Source: Fluviicola sp. XM-24bin1
GTDB lineage: Bacteria; Bacteroidota; Bacteroidia; Flavobacteriales_D; Crocinitomicaceae
NCBI GenBank assembly: GCA_003149635.1
Contig: QCWI01000002.1
Span: 149,188-213,187 of the forward strand
Reading direction: 5' to 3'
Length of the DNA: 64,000 bases
Positions within the stretch are counted from its first letter, which is position 1. Each line of letters opens with the position of its first letter. This document shows positions 49,682 to 57,549 of this stretch, piece after piece. Under the pieces are notes generated by a model. It was given only the letters and a program-made list of their open reading frames with translations. It ran no database searches and was not told the DNA's origin. Made by a program: the position numbers and the translations under genes.

Positions 49682-51274
49682 CTACTTCAGTTCGCGTAGT
49701 GCCTGAATCACTTCCGTATCGTAATCGTCACGAACGATAAATACACCTTCTTCCAACCACAATTGACGGGCAATCTCCGATTTAATCGTTTGCTTGATGC
49801 GCGTTTTGCTCGCTCGTAATCCCTCGCTGTCTTTAGCAATTCCGTACTCTTCCGCAGCGAAATTGGCGAATTGCTGCAAAATGCTTTCCGTTACCACAAA
49901 GGTGCGAGCGAAGTGCTTGGCATCCTTCCATTTCTTACGTTTGTTACTTACGTAATCAAAGGCAAAAGCATTGAACACAGGACTTACCTGCAAGCGGGTG
50001 TAATACCAACTTCCTCCAGTAGAATCGAATGGAACAAAAACGTCCGGCATGATCCCTCCGCCGCCATAAACGACTTTTCCTTTCTTGGTAACGAACTTGA
50101 GGGAATCTACAAATATGCTGGAATCCACTTCGTACAATTCTCCGTTATCCATACGCTCGGAAAGATCGTTTAGATAAGCTTCGTTTCCTTCCGCGTAAGG
50201 ACGCTGCACACAACGACCCAACGGTGTGTAGTAACGTGCAATGGTCAATCGAATGTTACTTCCATCGCGCAATTTTGTATCCTGCTGCACCAACCCTTTC
50301 CCGAATGAACGACGACCTACAATGGTTCCTCGGTCGTTATCCTGAATCGCTCCGGCAAGAATCTCGGAAGCAGAAGCACTGTTGGAGTTAATCAACACAG
50401 CAACTTCGGTTTCTTTCAAAATTCCATTTGACGTAGATCGGTACACTTCATCTCGTACATTCTTACCCTTCGTTTCCACGATTTTCAATCCTCCGCGAAG
50501 GAATTCATCCGCAATATTCACCGCAGCAGAAAGTACCCCTCCTGGATTTCCTCGAAGATCCAGAACCAGTTTTTTCATTCCAGCTTTCTTCAACCTTGCA
50601 GCGGCACTGCGGAATTCCAAAGCCGTATTTTGTGAGAACGATGCGATTCGTATAAACCCTGTTTTGGAATCTATCATGTAGCTTGCCGTAACAGAATTCA
50701 ATGGAATGGAACCGCGGGTAATTGTCTTGTTGAGTTTTTTCCCATTGCGCCACAGCTGGACTTTTACATCGGTACCACGCGTTCCTTTCAACAGCTTTTG
50801 CACCTTGTCGTTTGTGATTCCGTTGCTGGCGATATTTTTACCGTTGACTTTAATAATCTTGTCTCCGGATTTCAAACCAGAATCTTCGGAAGGCGAACCT
50901 TTAACTACGTTGGTCACACACACCGTATCGCGAATAATGAAAAAGCGAATTCCTACACCTCCAAACTCACCTTTAATGCCTTCATTCAATGCTTTCAATT
51001 CGTCCGCAGGAATATAATTGCTGTGTGGATCCAATCGGTGCAACATATCTGTGACGGTCGCTTCGAAAAGTTCTTCCACGTCAACTGAATCCACATATTT
51101 TTTGTCGATCAGGTGCATGATGTCCTGCAATTTTCGCGTGTGCGAACCCTGGTACGAGAACTGCTCCTCGCTTGGTGCAGGATTCAATCTTCCTCCAATT
51201 AGCAATCCAATCGCAAGCGAAACGGATACAATCAGCGGAATTAAATACGTTTTACTTCTATTCTCCTTCTCCAT
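49682..51274 (-). CDS. ctpA: S41-family C-terminal processing protease with PDZ domain
   Basis: The ATG at 51274 gives 530 residues with an N-terminal signal anchor (about residues 9-28). The PDZ domain follows ('GGVGIRFFII', 'GSPSEDSGLKSGDKIIKVNG'). The serine/lysine catalytic core has 'LVLDLRGNPGGVLSAAVNIADEF', 'INSNSASASEILAGAIQD' (nucleophile Ser) and 'VGRRSFGKGLVQ' (general-base Lys). CtpA/Prc proteases degrade or trim periplasmic proteins, including wall hydrolases. The start lies inside the 3' end of the dCMP deaminase gene, so the two are coupled; an upstream TTG at 51289 is possible. Confidence 0.93.
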   Translation of the reverse strand: MEKENRSKTYLIPLIVSVSLAIGLLIGGRLNPAPSEEQFSYQGSHTRKLQDIMHLIDKKYVDSVDVEELFEATVTDMLHRLDPHSNYIPADELKALNEGIKGEFGGVGIRFFIIRDTVCVTNVVKGSPSEDSGLKSGDKIIKVNGKNIASNGITNDKVQKLLKGTRGTDVKVQLWRNGKKLNKTITRGSIPLNSVTASYMIDSKTGFIRIASFSQNTALEFRSAAARLKKAGMKKLVLDLRGNPGGVLSAAVNIADEFLRGGLKIVETKGKNVRDEVYRSTSNGILKETEVAVLINSNSASASEILAGAIQDNDRGTIVGRRSFGKGLVQQDTKLRDGSNIRLTIARYYTPLGRCVQRPYAEGNEAYLNDLSERMDNGELYEVDSSIFVDSLKFVTKKGKVVYGGGGIMPDVFVPFDSTGGSWYYTRLQVSPVFNAFAFDYVSNKRKKWKDAKHFARTFVVTESILQQFANFAAEEYGIAKDSEGLRASKTRIKQTIKSEIARQLWLEEGVFIVRDDYDTEVIQALRELK

Positions 51275-51713
51275 CAAATGGGTTTTCAATTTGTTCTACG
51301 TTAATACCAGCCTGACGCAAAAATTCAACGCCACTTTGATCTTTGTATCCCTTTACAAAAACCACTCGACTGATTCCCGATTGCACAATAAGCTTGCTAC
51401 AATCCTTACAGGGCGATAACGTGATATATAACGTTGCATCCTCACAATTATGCGTTGACTTAGCCACCTTCAAGATCGCGTTCGCTTCCGCATGCAGTAC
51501 GTACCAGTGTGTTTCTCCTTCGTCGTTCTCGCAGCAGTTATCGAAGCCACTCGGAGTTCCGTTATAGCCGTCAGAGATGATCATGCCGTCTTTGACAATC
51601 AACGCCCCCACCTGTTTTCTGTTACAATGCGACAATCCGGCCCATGTAGTCGCCATGCGCAAATAGGCTCTGTCGTAACGCAATTGCTTGATCGCACTTT
51701 TTGATGCTTGCAT
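51258..51713 (-). CDS. dCMP deaminase family protein
   Basis: The 151-residue zinc enzyme has the deaminase motifs 'HAEANAIL' (zinc His and catalytic Glu) and 'PCKDCSKLI' (zinc cysteines), plus 'GYNGTPSGFDNCC'. The last is typical of the ComEB/dCMP deaminase group, which makes dUMP for thymidylate synthesis. Its 3' end overlaps the ctpA gene by 17 nt. It stands 87 nt downstream of the response regulator gene on the same strand. Confidence 0.9.
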   Translation of the reverse strand: MQASKSAIKQLRYDRAYLRMATTWAGLSHCNRKQVGALIVKDGMIISDGYNGTPSGFDNCCENDEGETHWYVLHAEANAILKVAKSTHNCEDATLYITLSPCKDCSKLIVQSGISRVVFVKGYKDQSGVEFLRQAGINVEQIENPFDGEGE

Positions 51714-51800
51714 AAATTCAAAAGTAGCAAATTGTTTTACCCAAGAGAATGGGTTCCGCCGATTTCCAATGGATTACAACCTTTTTTAACTACTGCGATT

Positions 51801-52490
51801 CTATTCGTCAGGTGTGAACTTGTATCCAACCCCTCTGATCGAATGGAAATACTGAGGTTCTTTCGGATTTTCCTCGAACAGTTTTCGGAAGTTCAAGATG
51901 AAATTATCAATCGTTCTGGTGGTTGGAAATTGATCTTTCCCCCAGATTTTATCCAAAATCTCAGTTCGTGAGACCACTTCTCCTTTTTTGAACTGGAACA
52001 ATTGAAGCAAGGCTACTTCTTTCTTGGATAAGGTATTTGTTGCTCCCGTTTTATTGTTCGAAACTTCGAAAGTCTTGAAATCAATATGACAATTCCCTAT
52101 TTCCATCGATTCGATATCAGGGCTTTGCACATTTGCGTTCAGAAGCACAGCCACACGAAGTAACATTTCTTCGAGATCGAAAGGTTTGGGAAGGTAATCG
52201 TTCCCACCTGCTTTTAATCCTTCGATGCGATCGGTTGTTGTTCCTTTCGCTGATAAAAACAATACAGGAACCTGCGAAGTTTTGCGAATCACGCGGCATA
52301 AATCCACTCCACTGACATTTGGCAACATGACATCAAGCAGCACCAAATCATAATCGAAAGGACGCTTGAAAATTTCGAGGGCTTCCGCTCCGTCAGGTAC
52401 CACCTCAACGACGTATCCTTCCAATTCAAGGTTCAATCGGACCATATCTGCCAAGGCGGCTTCGTCTTCAACTACGCAAATAGAATACAT
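51801..52490 (-). CDS. OmpR/PhoB-type response regulator (orphan)
   Basis: The 229-residue protein has a receiver domain with 'ICVVEDEAALADM' (acidic pair), phosphoacceptor Asp in 'LVLLDVMLPNVSG' and Lys in 'YLPKPFDLEEM'. A winged-helix DNA-binding domain follows ('TLSKKEVALLQLF', 'RTEILDKIWG', 'TIDNFILNFRKLFEE', 'SIRGVGYKF'). The ATG at 52490 is used; the open frame further up lacks receiver homology. No histidine kinase is adjacent, so its partner is elsewhere. Confidence 0.92.
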   Translation of the reverse strand: MYSICVVEDEAALADMVRLNLELEGYVVEVVPDGAEALEIFKRPFDYDLVLLDVMLPNVSGVDLCRVIRKTSQVPVLFLSAKGTTTDRIEGLKAGGNDYLPKPFDLEEMLLRVAVLLNANVQSPDIESMEIGNCHIDFKTFEVSNNKTGATNTLSKKEVALLQLFQFKKGEVVSRTEILDKIWGKDQFPTTRTIDNFILNFRKLFEENPKEPQYFHSIRGVGYKFTPDE

Positions 52491-52572
52491 GGGATAAATG
52501 TAAGAAATGATGTTTATTAAGTCTTCTTTGAAGAAACGATTTGATATGGTAGGCTCCAAAGTATTTTGGAAA

Positions 52573-52730
52573 GTTCGGAAAAAGCTAATCGATGAAAATT
52601 ACTGAGACTTCGAAGGCGCTTGTCGTTTAGATGCAAATCCACCTGTTCGTTAGACTCAGTTTTTCATCGATTGCGCCGAACGACTTATAATACTTCTTGA
52701 CCTTTTCGTTCTTTTGGCTTGATCCAAAAG
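52573..52730. repeat. Large inverted repeat and hairpin element
   Basis: The 479-nt gap 52491-52969 holds an about 108-nt inverted repeat: outer arms GTTCGG/CCGAAC (52573-52578, 52676-52681) and inner 18-20-nt arms (52587-52606 with 52655-52672, identical but for a 2-nt bulge). A second hairpin CTTTTGG-CTTGAT-CCAAAAG follows (52711-52730). No coding frame is credible here. The layout is typical of dispersed intergenic repeats in this phylum. Confidence 0.7.
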
Positions 52731-52905
52731 GACAAAAAAGAAAGAATCCTGTAAGAATCCTCCACCCTCAATCCCCCTCCAAAGGGGGAAGAAGATTACA
52801 ACCCATTTTTCGCTTTTCCCATCCAATTCTTACCACAAATAAACCCAATTCCACCACGCTTAATATCCTTCTTAAAACAGTTAATAACTCTTGACAAAAT
52901 TTTAC

Positions 52906-52935
52906 ACTCCAAACCAATGATTTGGAGTACTTTTG
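52906..52935 (+). promoter_or_regulatory. purH promoter -7 element with abutting 8-bp dyad
   Basis: TACTTTTG at 52928-52935 fits the TAnnTTTG consensus, 34 nt before the purH ATG. Abutting and overlapping it by one base is a perfect dyad ACTCCAAA-N7-TTTGGAGT (52906-52928) covering the space between -33 and -7. A protein on the dyad would block RNA polymerase, so it looks like a repressor operator. Confidence 0.55.
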
Positions 52936-52969
52936 CACTTTCAATTTTTTTAACTGTAAACGCAAGGAA

Positions 52970-54499
52970 ATGAGCGAACGCAAAGCCATCAAATCTGCTT
53001 TGATCTCCGTTTTTGACAAGGGAGGACTAGAACCAATTATCAAAGAACTTCACAAGAACGGTGTGACGATCTACTCAACAGGTGGAACACAAGCCTTTAT
53101 TGAGTCTTTTGACATTCCCGTTGTTCGCGTGGAAGATTTGACGTCTTACCCATCTATTTTGGGCGGTCGTGTTAAAACTTTGCACCCGAAGGTTTTTGGT
53201 GGAATTTTAAACCGTCGTGATCTTGAGGACGATCAAACACAAATCGAAGAATACGATATTCCTTCATTGGATTTGGTGATTGTGGATTTGTACCCATTCG
53301 AAGACACCGTAGCTTCTGGTGGTGATCACGCTGCGATTATTGAAAAAATTGACATCGGTGGAATCTCTTTGATTCGTGCCGCAGCGAAAAACTACAAAGA
53401 CGTAGTAGTTATTCCTTCTAAGAATCAATACGAGCCTTTCTTGAAAGTGATTCAGGAAAACGGAGGAGCGACAAGCATGGAAGAGCGTAAGAATTTCGCT
53501 CGCGATGCTTTCAACGTTTCATCACACTACGACACACATATCTTCAACTACTTCAACCAAGGAGAAGAGGAAGTATTCAAGCAAAGCGTTCCAAATGCGC
53601 AAGTATTGCGTTACGGTGAGAATCCACATCAGAAAGGAATTTTCCACGGGAACATGGACGATTTATTCGACAAATTGCACGGAAAAGAATTGTCGTACAA
53701 CAACCTTTTGGACGTTGACGCAGCCGTGAATTTGATGGCCGAATTCAAAAATGATGATCCAACTTTCGCAATTTTGAAGCACAACAACGCTTGTGGTTTG
53801 GCAACGCGTTCTACAATCAAACAAGCATACATGGATGCCTTGGCAGGAGATCCAGTGAGTGCTTTCGGTGGAATTTTGATCAGTAATACCAATATTGACA
53901 AAGCCACCGCAGATGAGATCAACATGTTATTCTGTGAGGTGGTAATCGCTCCGTCTTACGATGCAGATGCTTTGGAAGTCTTAAAAGAGAAAAAGAACCG
54001 AATTATATTGGTGCAGAAAGAAGTGGAGCTTCCAAAACGTCAATTCCGCAGCTTGTTGAACGGCGTGTTGGAGCAAGACAAAGATTTGATCTCGGAAAAT
54101 GCAACGCACCTAGAACCAAAAACGAACAAACAACCGACTGCGGCTGAAGTAGATGATTTGTTGTTCGCAAACAAATTGGTGAAGCACACGAAATCCAATA
54201 CAATTGTATTGGCGAAAGATGGTCAATTGTTGGCAAGTGGAACAGGACAGACTTCCCGTGTGGATGCATTGCGTCAGGCGATTCAAAAAGCGAATTCATT
54301 TGAGTTCGATTTGAATGGGGCGGTGATGGCTTCTGATGCCTTCTTCCCCTTCCCTGATTGCGTAGAAATTGCAAGCGAAGCAGGAATCACAGCGGTTATT
54401 CAGCCGGGCGGTTCGATCAAAGATCAATTGTCGATTGACTTCTGTAACGAAAACGACATGGCGATGGTATTTACTGGAAATCGTCACTTCAAACACTAA
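52970..54499 (+). CDS. purH: Bifunctional AICAR formyltransferase/IMP cyclohydrolase
   Basis: The 509-residue enzyme has the N-terminal IMP cyclohydrolase domain ('ALISVFDKGGLEPII', 'IYSTGGTQAFIES', 'GGRVKTLHPKVFGGIL') and the C-terminal AICAR transformylase domain ('LRYGENPHQKG', 'AILKHNNACGLAT', 'DPVSAFGGIL', 'SDAFFPFPDCVEIA', 'IQPGGSIKD'). It catalyses the last two steps of IMP synthesis. The ATG at 52970 has an 'aagga' ribosome site. The upstream dyad suggests purine-linked control. It stands alone, as is usual for scattered pur genes in this group. Confidence 0.96.
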   Translation: MSERKAIKSALISVFDKGGLEPIIKELHKNGVTIYSTGGTQAFIESFDIPVVRVEDLTSYPSILGGRVKTLHPKVFGGILNRRDLEDDQTQIEEYDIPSLDLVIVDLYPFEDTVASGGDHAAIIEKIDIGGISLIRAAAKNYKDVVVIPSKNQYEPFLKVIQENGGATSMEERKNFARDAFNVSSHYDTHIFNYFNQGEEEVFKQSVPNAQVLRYGENPHQKGIFHGNMDDLFDKLHGKELSYNNLLDVDAAVNLMAEFKNDDPTFAILKHNNACGLATRSTIKQAYMDALAGDPVSAFGGILISNTNIDKATADEINMLFCEVVIAPSYDADALEVLKEKKNRIILVQKEVELPKRQFRSLLNGVLEQDKDLISENATHLEPKTNKQPTAAEVDDLLFANKLVKHTKSNTIVLAKDGQLLASGTGQTSRVDALRQAIQKANSFEFDLNGAVMASDAFFPFPDCVEIASEAGITAVIQPGGSIKDQLSIDFCNENDMAMVFTGNRHFKH

Positions 54500-54572
54500 A
54501 CGAAACCTTTTAACACAAATACCGTAAAGAAAGATTAACAATTTGGGTATTTTACAGGAATAGGACGAACTA

Positions 54573-55598
54573 ATGAGAGTATTTGGCTTTTTAACGCAAG
54601 AAATTGCAATTGACCTTGGAACTGCGAACACGGTCATTGTTATGAACGACAAGGTGGTTGTTGACGAACCATCGATTGTTGCGAAAGACATTCAATCTGG
54701 TAAAGTAGTAGCGATCGGAAAACGCGCTCAGCAGATGCATGGTAAAACGCACAAACTCATTGAAACCGTTCGACCGCTTCGTGATGGAGTAATTGCCGAT
54801 TTCCAGGCTGCCGAGCAAATGATCCGAGGATTGATCAAAATGATCGGAACCGGACGCAACCTGTTCAACCCTTCCCTTCGAATGGTAATTTGTATTCCTT
54901 CTGGTATTACGGAAGTAGAGAAACGTGCCGTACGTGACTCTGCCGAACATGCCGGAGCGAAAGAAGTGTATTTGATTCACGAGCCGATGGCTGCTGCAAT
55001 TGGTATCGGGATTGACGTGGAAGAGCCGATGGGTAACATGATTATTGATATCGGTGGAGGTACCTCTGAAATTGCCGTAATCGCTTTGGGAGGTATCGTT
55101 TGTGATAAATCTATCCGTGTTGCCGGTGATGATTTCACCAAAGACATCGAAGAATACATGCGTCGTCAGCACAACATCTTGGTTGGGGAACGCACCGCTG
55201 AAGAAATTAAAATCAACGTTGGAGCTGCCCTTCCAGAATTGGAAAATGCTCCTGACAATTATCCAGTACAAGGTCGTGACTTGATGACGGGTATTCCAAA
55301 AGAGATCGTGATTTCCTACACAGAAGTTGCGCACGCTTTGGATAAAACCATTTCTAAGATCGAAGAAGCGATTTTGAGCGCCTTGGAGATGACACCACCG
55401 GAACTTTCAGCTGATATCTACAAAACGGGAATCTATCTTGCTGGTGGAGGATCTATGTTGCGTGGTTTGGACAAGCGAATTTCCATGAAAACGAAATTGC
55501 CGGTGCACATCGCAGAAGATCCGCTAAGAGCTGTTGTACGTGGAACAAGCATCGCCTTGAAAAACATCGACAACTTCCAGTTCTTGATTCGCGATTGA
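54573..55598 (+). CDS. mreB: Rod shape-determining actin homologue MreB
   Basis: The 341-residue protein has the actin-family nucleotide motifs: 'IAIDLGTANTVIV' (phosphate 1), 'MIIDIGGGTSEIAVIALGG' (phosphate 2) and 'YLAGGGSMLRGLD' (adenosine), plus 'CIPSGITEVEKRAV' and 'LIHEPMAAAIG'. MreB filaments position the elongasome that contains MreC, MreD, RodA and PBP2, encoded next. It is unusual that nearly 600 nt with a decayed gene separate it from mreC. Confidence 0.97.
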   Translation: MRVFGFLTQEIAIDLGTANTVIVMNDKVVVDEPSIVAKDIQSGKVVAIGKRAQQMHGKTHKLIETVRPLRDGVIADFQAAEQMIRGLIKMIGTGRNLFNPSLRMVICIPSGITEVEKRAVRDSAEHAGAKEVYLIHEPMAAAIGIGIDVEEPMGNMIIDIGGGTSEIAVIALGGIVCDKSIRVAGDDFTKDIEEYMRRQHNILVGERTAEEIKINVGAALPELENAPDNYPVQGRDLMTGIPKEIVISYTEVAHALDKTISKIEEAILSALEMTPPELSADIYKTGIYLAGGGSMLRGLDKRISMKTKLPVHIAEDPLRAVVRGTSIALKNIDNFQFLIRD

Positions 55599-55601
55599 GC
55601 C

Positions 55602-55617
55602 TTGAGCGGAGTCGAAA
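55602..55617. repeat. Single arm of the dispersed repeat seen at 7984-8042
   Basis: TTGAGCGGAGTCGAAA differs from TTGAGCGTAGTCGAAA at 8024-8039 by one base. It lies 4 nt after the mreB stop. Confidence 0.6.
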
Positions 55618-55620
55618 GGC

Positions 55621-56067
55621 GACTCTCAAGACCTAACATCCAATGGAAAAAGTAAGATTGATCCTTCAGTCATCTGATCCAGCGCCTTTTATTGCGATCT
55701 TGAAAAGATCCTATCCCGTCGATTCTGTACTCCGGACTATAGGCTAACACCACGTATTTATCGTGGAATTGCATAACCTCATTGCAGGTTATCGACTGAA
55801 TATCAATGTCGTCATAGAATGCGTTGAGGATGTGCTAATAATTGACATTATGATGACCGGCGGCCCTCTCGGAATGGCTAAGTTGTTTGCGCGATCGCCC
55901 TAAGGTGAAGCAAAACGCCTCGCCAATAAAATTGTCGATTACTGCAACAGACATGATATTCAAGGGCATCAAGTGAAGGGTGAGTCAACTATTTGAATTT
56001 AGGTCTGACTTGAGGCGACCCCTCCTCCCTTGAGGTAGGTGCCGCAGGCGGAGGGTGACTCTCAAGA
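55621..56067. repeat. 11-bp direct repeats flanking the mreB-mreC insert
   Basis: GACTCTCAAGA occurs at 55621-55631 and 56057-56067, bracketing 425 nt that include the decayed reading frame at 55643-55996 and GC-rich short inverted repeats (about 56019-56056). It could be a target duplication of an old insertion or part of a dispersed repeat family. Confidence 0.5.
55643..55996 (+). pseudogene. 117-codon reading frame broken by two in-frame TAA codons
   Basis: From the ATG at 55643 one frame runs to TGA at 55994-55996, interrupted only by TAA at 55745-55747 and 55901-55903. The three pieces read like protein: 'MEKVRLILQSSDPAPFIAIL', then 'VELHNLIAGYRLNINVVIE' and 'MMTGGPLGMAKLFARSP', then 'GEAKRLANKIVDYCNRHDIQ'. 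No other frame is open across the stretch. I do not recognise the parent family. It lies between mreB and mreC, normally adjacent genes, so it is probably a decayed insertion. Confidence 0.6.
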
Positions 56068-56166
56068 ATTAAAATTTTACCATTCTCATCACCCTCCCTA
56101 GACCTCCCTCAAGAGAGGAGGACATTCTTAACAAACTTCTTTTAACAAAGAACTTTAACGCACGCA

Positions 56167-56194
56167 TTGTCAGAAAGGCAAATTCGTACTTTTG
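56167..56194 (+). promoter_or_regulatory. mreC promoter (TTG-N17-TACTTTTG)
   Basis: TTG at 56167-56169 and TACTTTTG at 56187-56194 are 17 nt apart and match the Bacteroidota promoter. The -7 box ends 3 nt before the mreC ATG, so mreCD-mrdA-rodA can be transcribed apart from mreB on a leaderless or nearly leaderless mRNA. Confidence 0.7.
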
Positions 56195-56197
56195 TGT

Positions 56198-57031
56198 ATG
56201 CGCAATTTTCTGGCCTTCCTACGACAATTTCGTGTCATCCTGTTTCTCGCATTATTGCAGGGTATTGCGCTTACTTGGTATTTCACTTTTTTACAATATC
56301 CACGATCACAATATTTGACATCCGCAAACGCCGTTTCTGGAACCATGTACAAGTGGCAACATGAAATCACGGAGTTTGTTCATCTAAAGCAAAATAACGA
56401 CTGGCTGCAGAAGAAAGTGGCACGTTTGGAAGCGAAACAGGTGAAGAACTTGCTTAAAATCGATCGGGAAAATGTGAAAATCAACGATACTTTGTACAAG
56501 GTGCAGTACGTGTACACGCCCGCGGAGATCATCCGTTCCACGCACACGATGCGCAACAATTACTTCACCATTAACATTGGCGCAGAACAAGGAGTTGAAG
56601 TTGGAATGGGCGTATTTGGAGTTAACGGCGTGGTTGGAACGATTCATAACGTCAGTGATCATATGGCTACGGTAAAAACGTGTTTGACGGAAAACATCAA
56701 CATCGCTGCCATGATCGAAGAGTCGGGCGAGCATGGATTCTTGAAATGGGACGGAAAAAATGCCCGAAAAGGATCACTCACTGGAATTTCCAATGATAGA
56801 AAAGTGAAGAAATGGTCAAACGTCATTACGCGTGGTAGTGCCGGAACCTTCCCTCGCGGATTGCCTATCGGAAAAGTACAGAAAACGAAAGCCATTGAAG
56901 GAAAACCACTGTGGGATGTGACCGTTTTATTCGCGGAAGATTACCGACGCATTCAACGTGTGTTCGTGATCAAGAACTTACTTCGTAACGAGCAATTGGA
57001 TCTTGAAGCTAAAAATCCTGACCCTAAATGA
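56198..57031 (+). CDS. mreC: Rod shape-determining protein MreC
   Basis: The 277-residue protein has an N-terminal membrane span (about residues 11-30), a coiled coil ('NNDWLQKKVARLEAKQVKNL') and two periplasmic beta domains ('NYFTINIGAEQGVEVGMGVFG', 'GVVGTIHNVSDHMATVKTCL'). MreC scaffolds the elongasome between MreB and PBP2. The ATG at 56198 gives the usual 'MRNFLAFLRQF' start. It overlaps mreD by four bases (ATGA). Confidence 0.94.
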   Translation: MRNFLAFLRQFRVILFLALLQGIALTWYFTFLQYPRSQYLTSANAVSGTMYKWQHEITEFVHLKQNNDWLQKKVARLEAKQVKNLLKIDRENVKINDTLYKVQYVYTPAEIIRSTHTMRNNYFTINIGAEQGVEVGMGVFGVNGVVGTIHNVSDHMATVKTCLTENINIAAMIEESGEHGFLKWDGKNARKGSLTGISNDRKVKKWSNVITRGSAGTFPRGLPIGKVQKTKAIEGKPLWDVTVLFAEDYRRIQRVFVIKNLLRNEQLDLEAKNPDPK

Positions 57032-57549
57032 ACACGACCATCTTAACACATATCATTCGATTGGTCTTGCTGTTCATACTGCAGGTCTTCATCCTCAATT
57101 ACCTTGAGGTCGGCTACGGCATCCAGATGATGATTTATCCTTTGTTCATCCTATTATTGCCGGTAGAGTTGAACGTATTTTACCTGATGCTCATTGCTTT
57201 CGGGTTCGGAGGATTGATCGATATTTTCTCAGATACTTTCGGAATGCATGCCTCGGCAGCGGTCATCTTTGCTTACTTCCGCCCTATCATTTTTAAGTTG
57301 TTTGCGCCTCGCGATGGCTATGACATTTTAATGGAAACCAATATGTTCCAAATGGGATTCGGATGGTTCCTGCGAACTTTCGGGATTTTGATCCTCATCC
57401 ATCATCTTTGGTTTTTCCTTCTGATGATTTTCCGAGTGTCAGAGATTTTGTACATTCTACAGATGACAGGGCTTAGCGCTGTTCTCTCCTTTATCCTTTG
57501 CATTCTATTCCAACAATTGTTCTTACGTAAACCGAAGAAGGAAGCATGA
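57028..57549 (+). CDS. mreD: Rod shape-determining membrane protein MreD
   Basis: The 173-residue protein has five to six hydrophobic spans ('LVLLFILQVFILNYLEVGYG', 'MIYPLFILLLPVEL', 'GFGGLIDIFSDTFGMHASAAV', 'VLSFILCILFQQLFL') with the MreD-typical 'D.F....G.....' region in span 3. Assignment rests on topology and position between mreC and mrdA, with ATGA overlaps at both ends showing strict coupling. Confidence 0.9.
   Translation: MNTTILTHIIRLVLLFILQVFILNYLEVGYGIQMMIYPLFILLLPVELNVFYLMLIAFGFGGLIDIFSDTFGMHASAAVIFAYFRPIIFKLFAPRDGYDILMETNMFQMGFGWFLRTFGILILIHHLWFFLLMIFRVSEILYILQMTGLSAVLSFILCILFQQLFLRKPKKEA

Noticed and set aside
52697-52894. A 65-codon plus-strand frame upstream of purH
   Set aside because: It runs through low-complexity and hairpin repeat sequence, has no protein-like composition and matches no family.
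55745-55903. Stop-codon readthrough or recoding across the two TAA codons between mreB and mreC
   Set aside because: No recoding signal is visible and two separate ochre stops in a short frame are better explained by decay.
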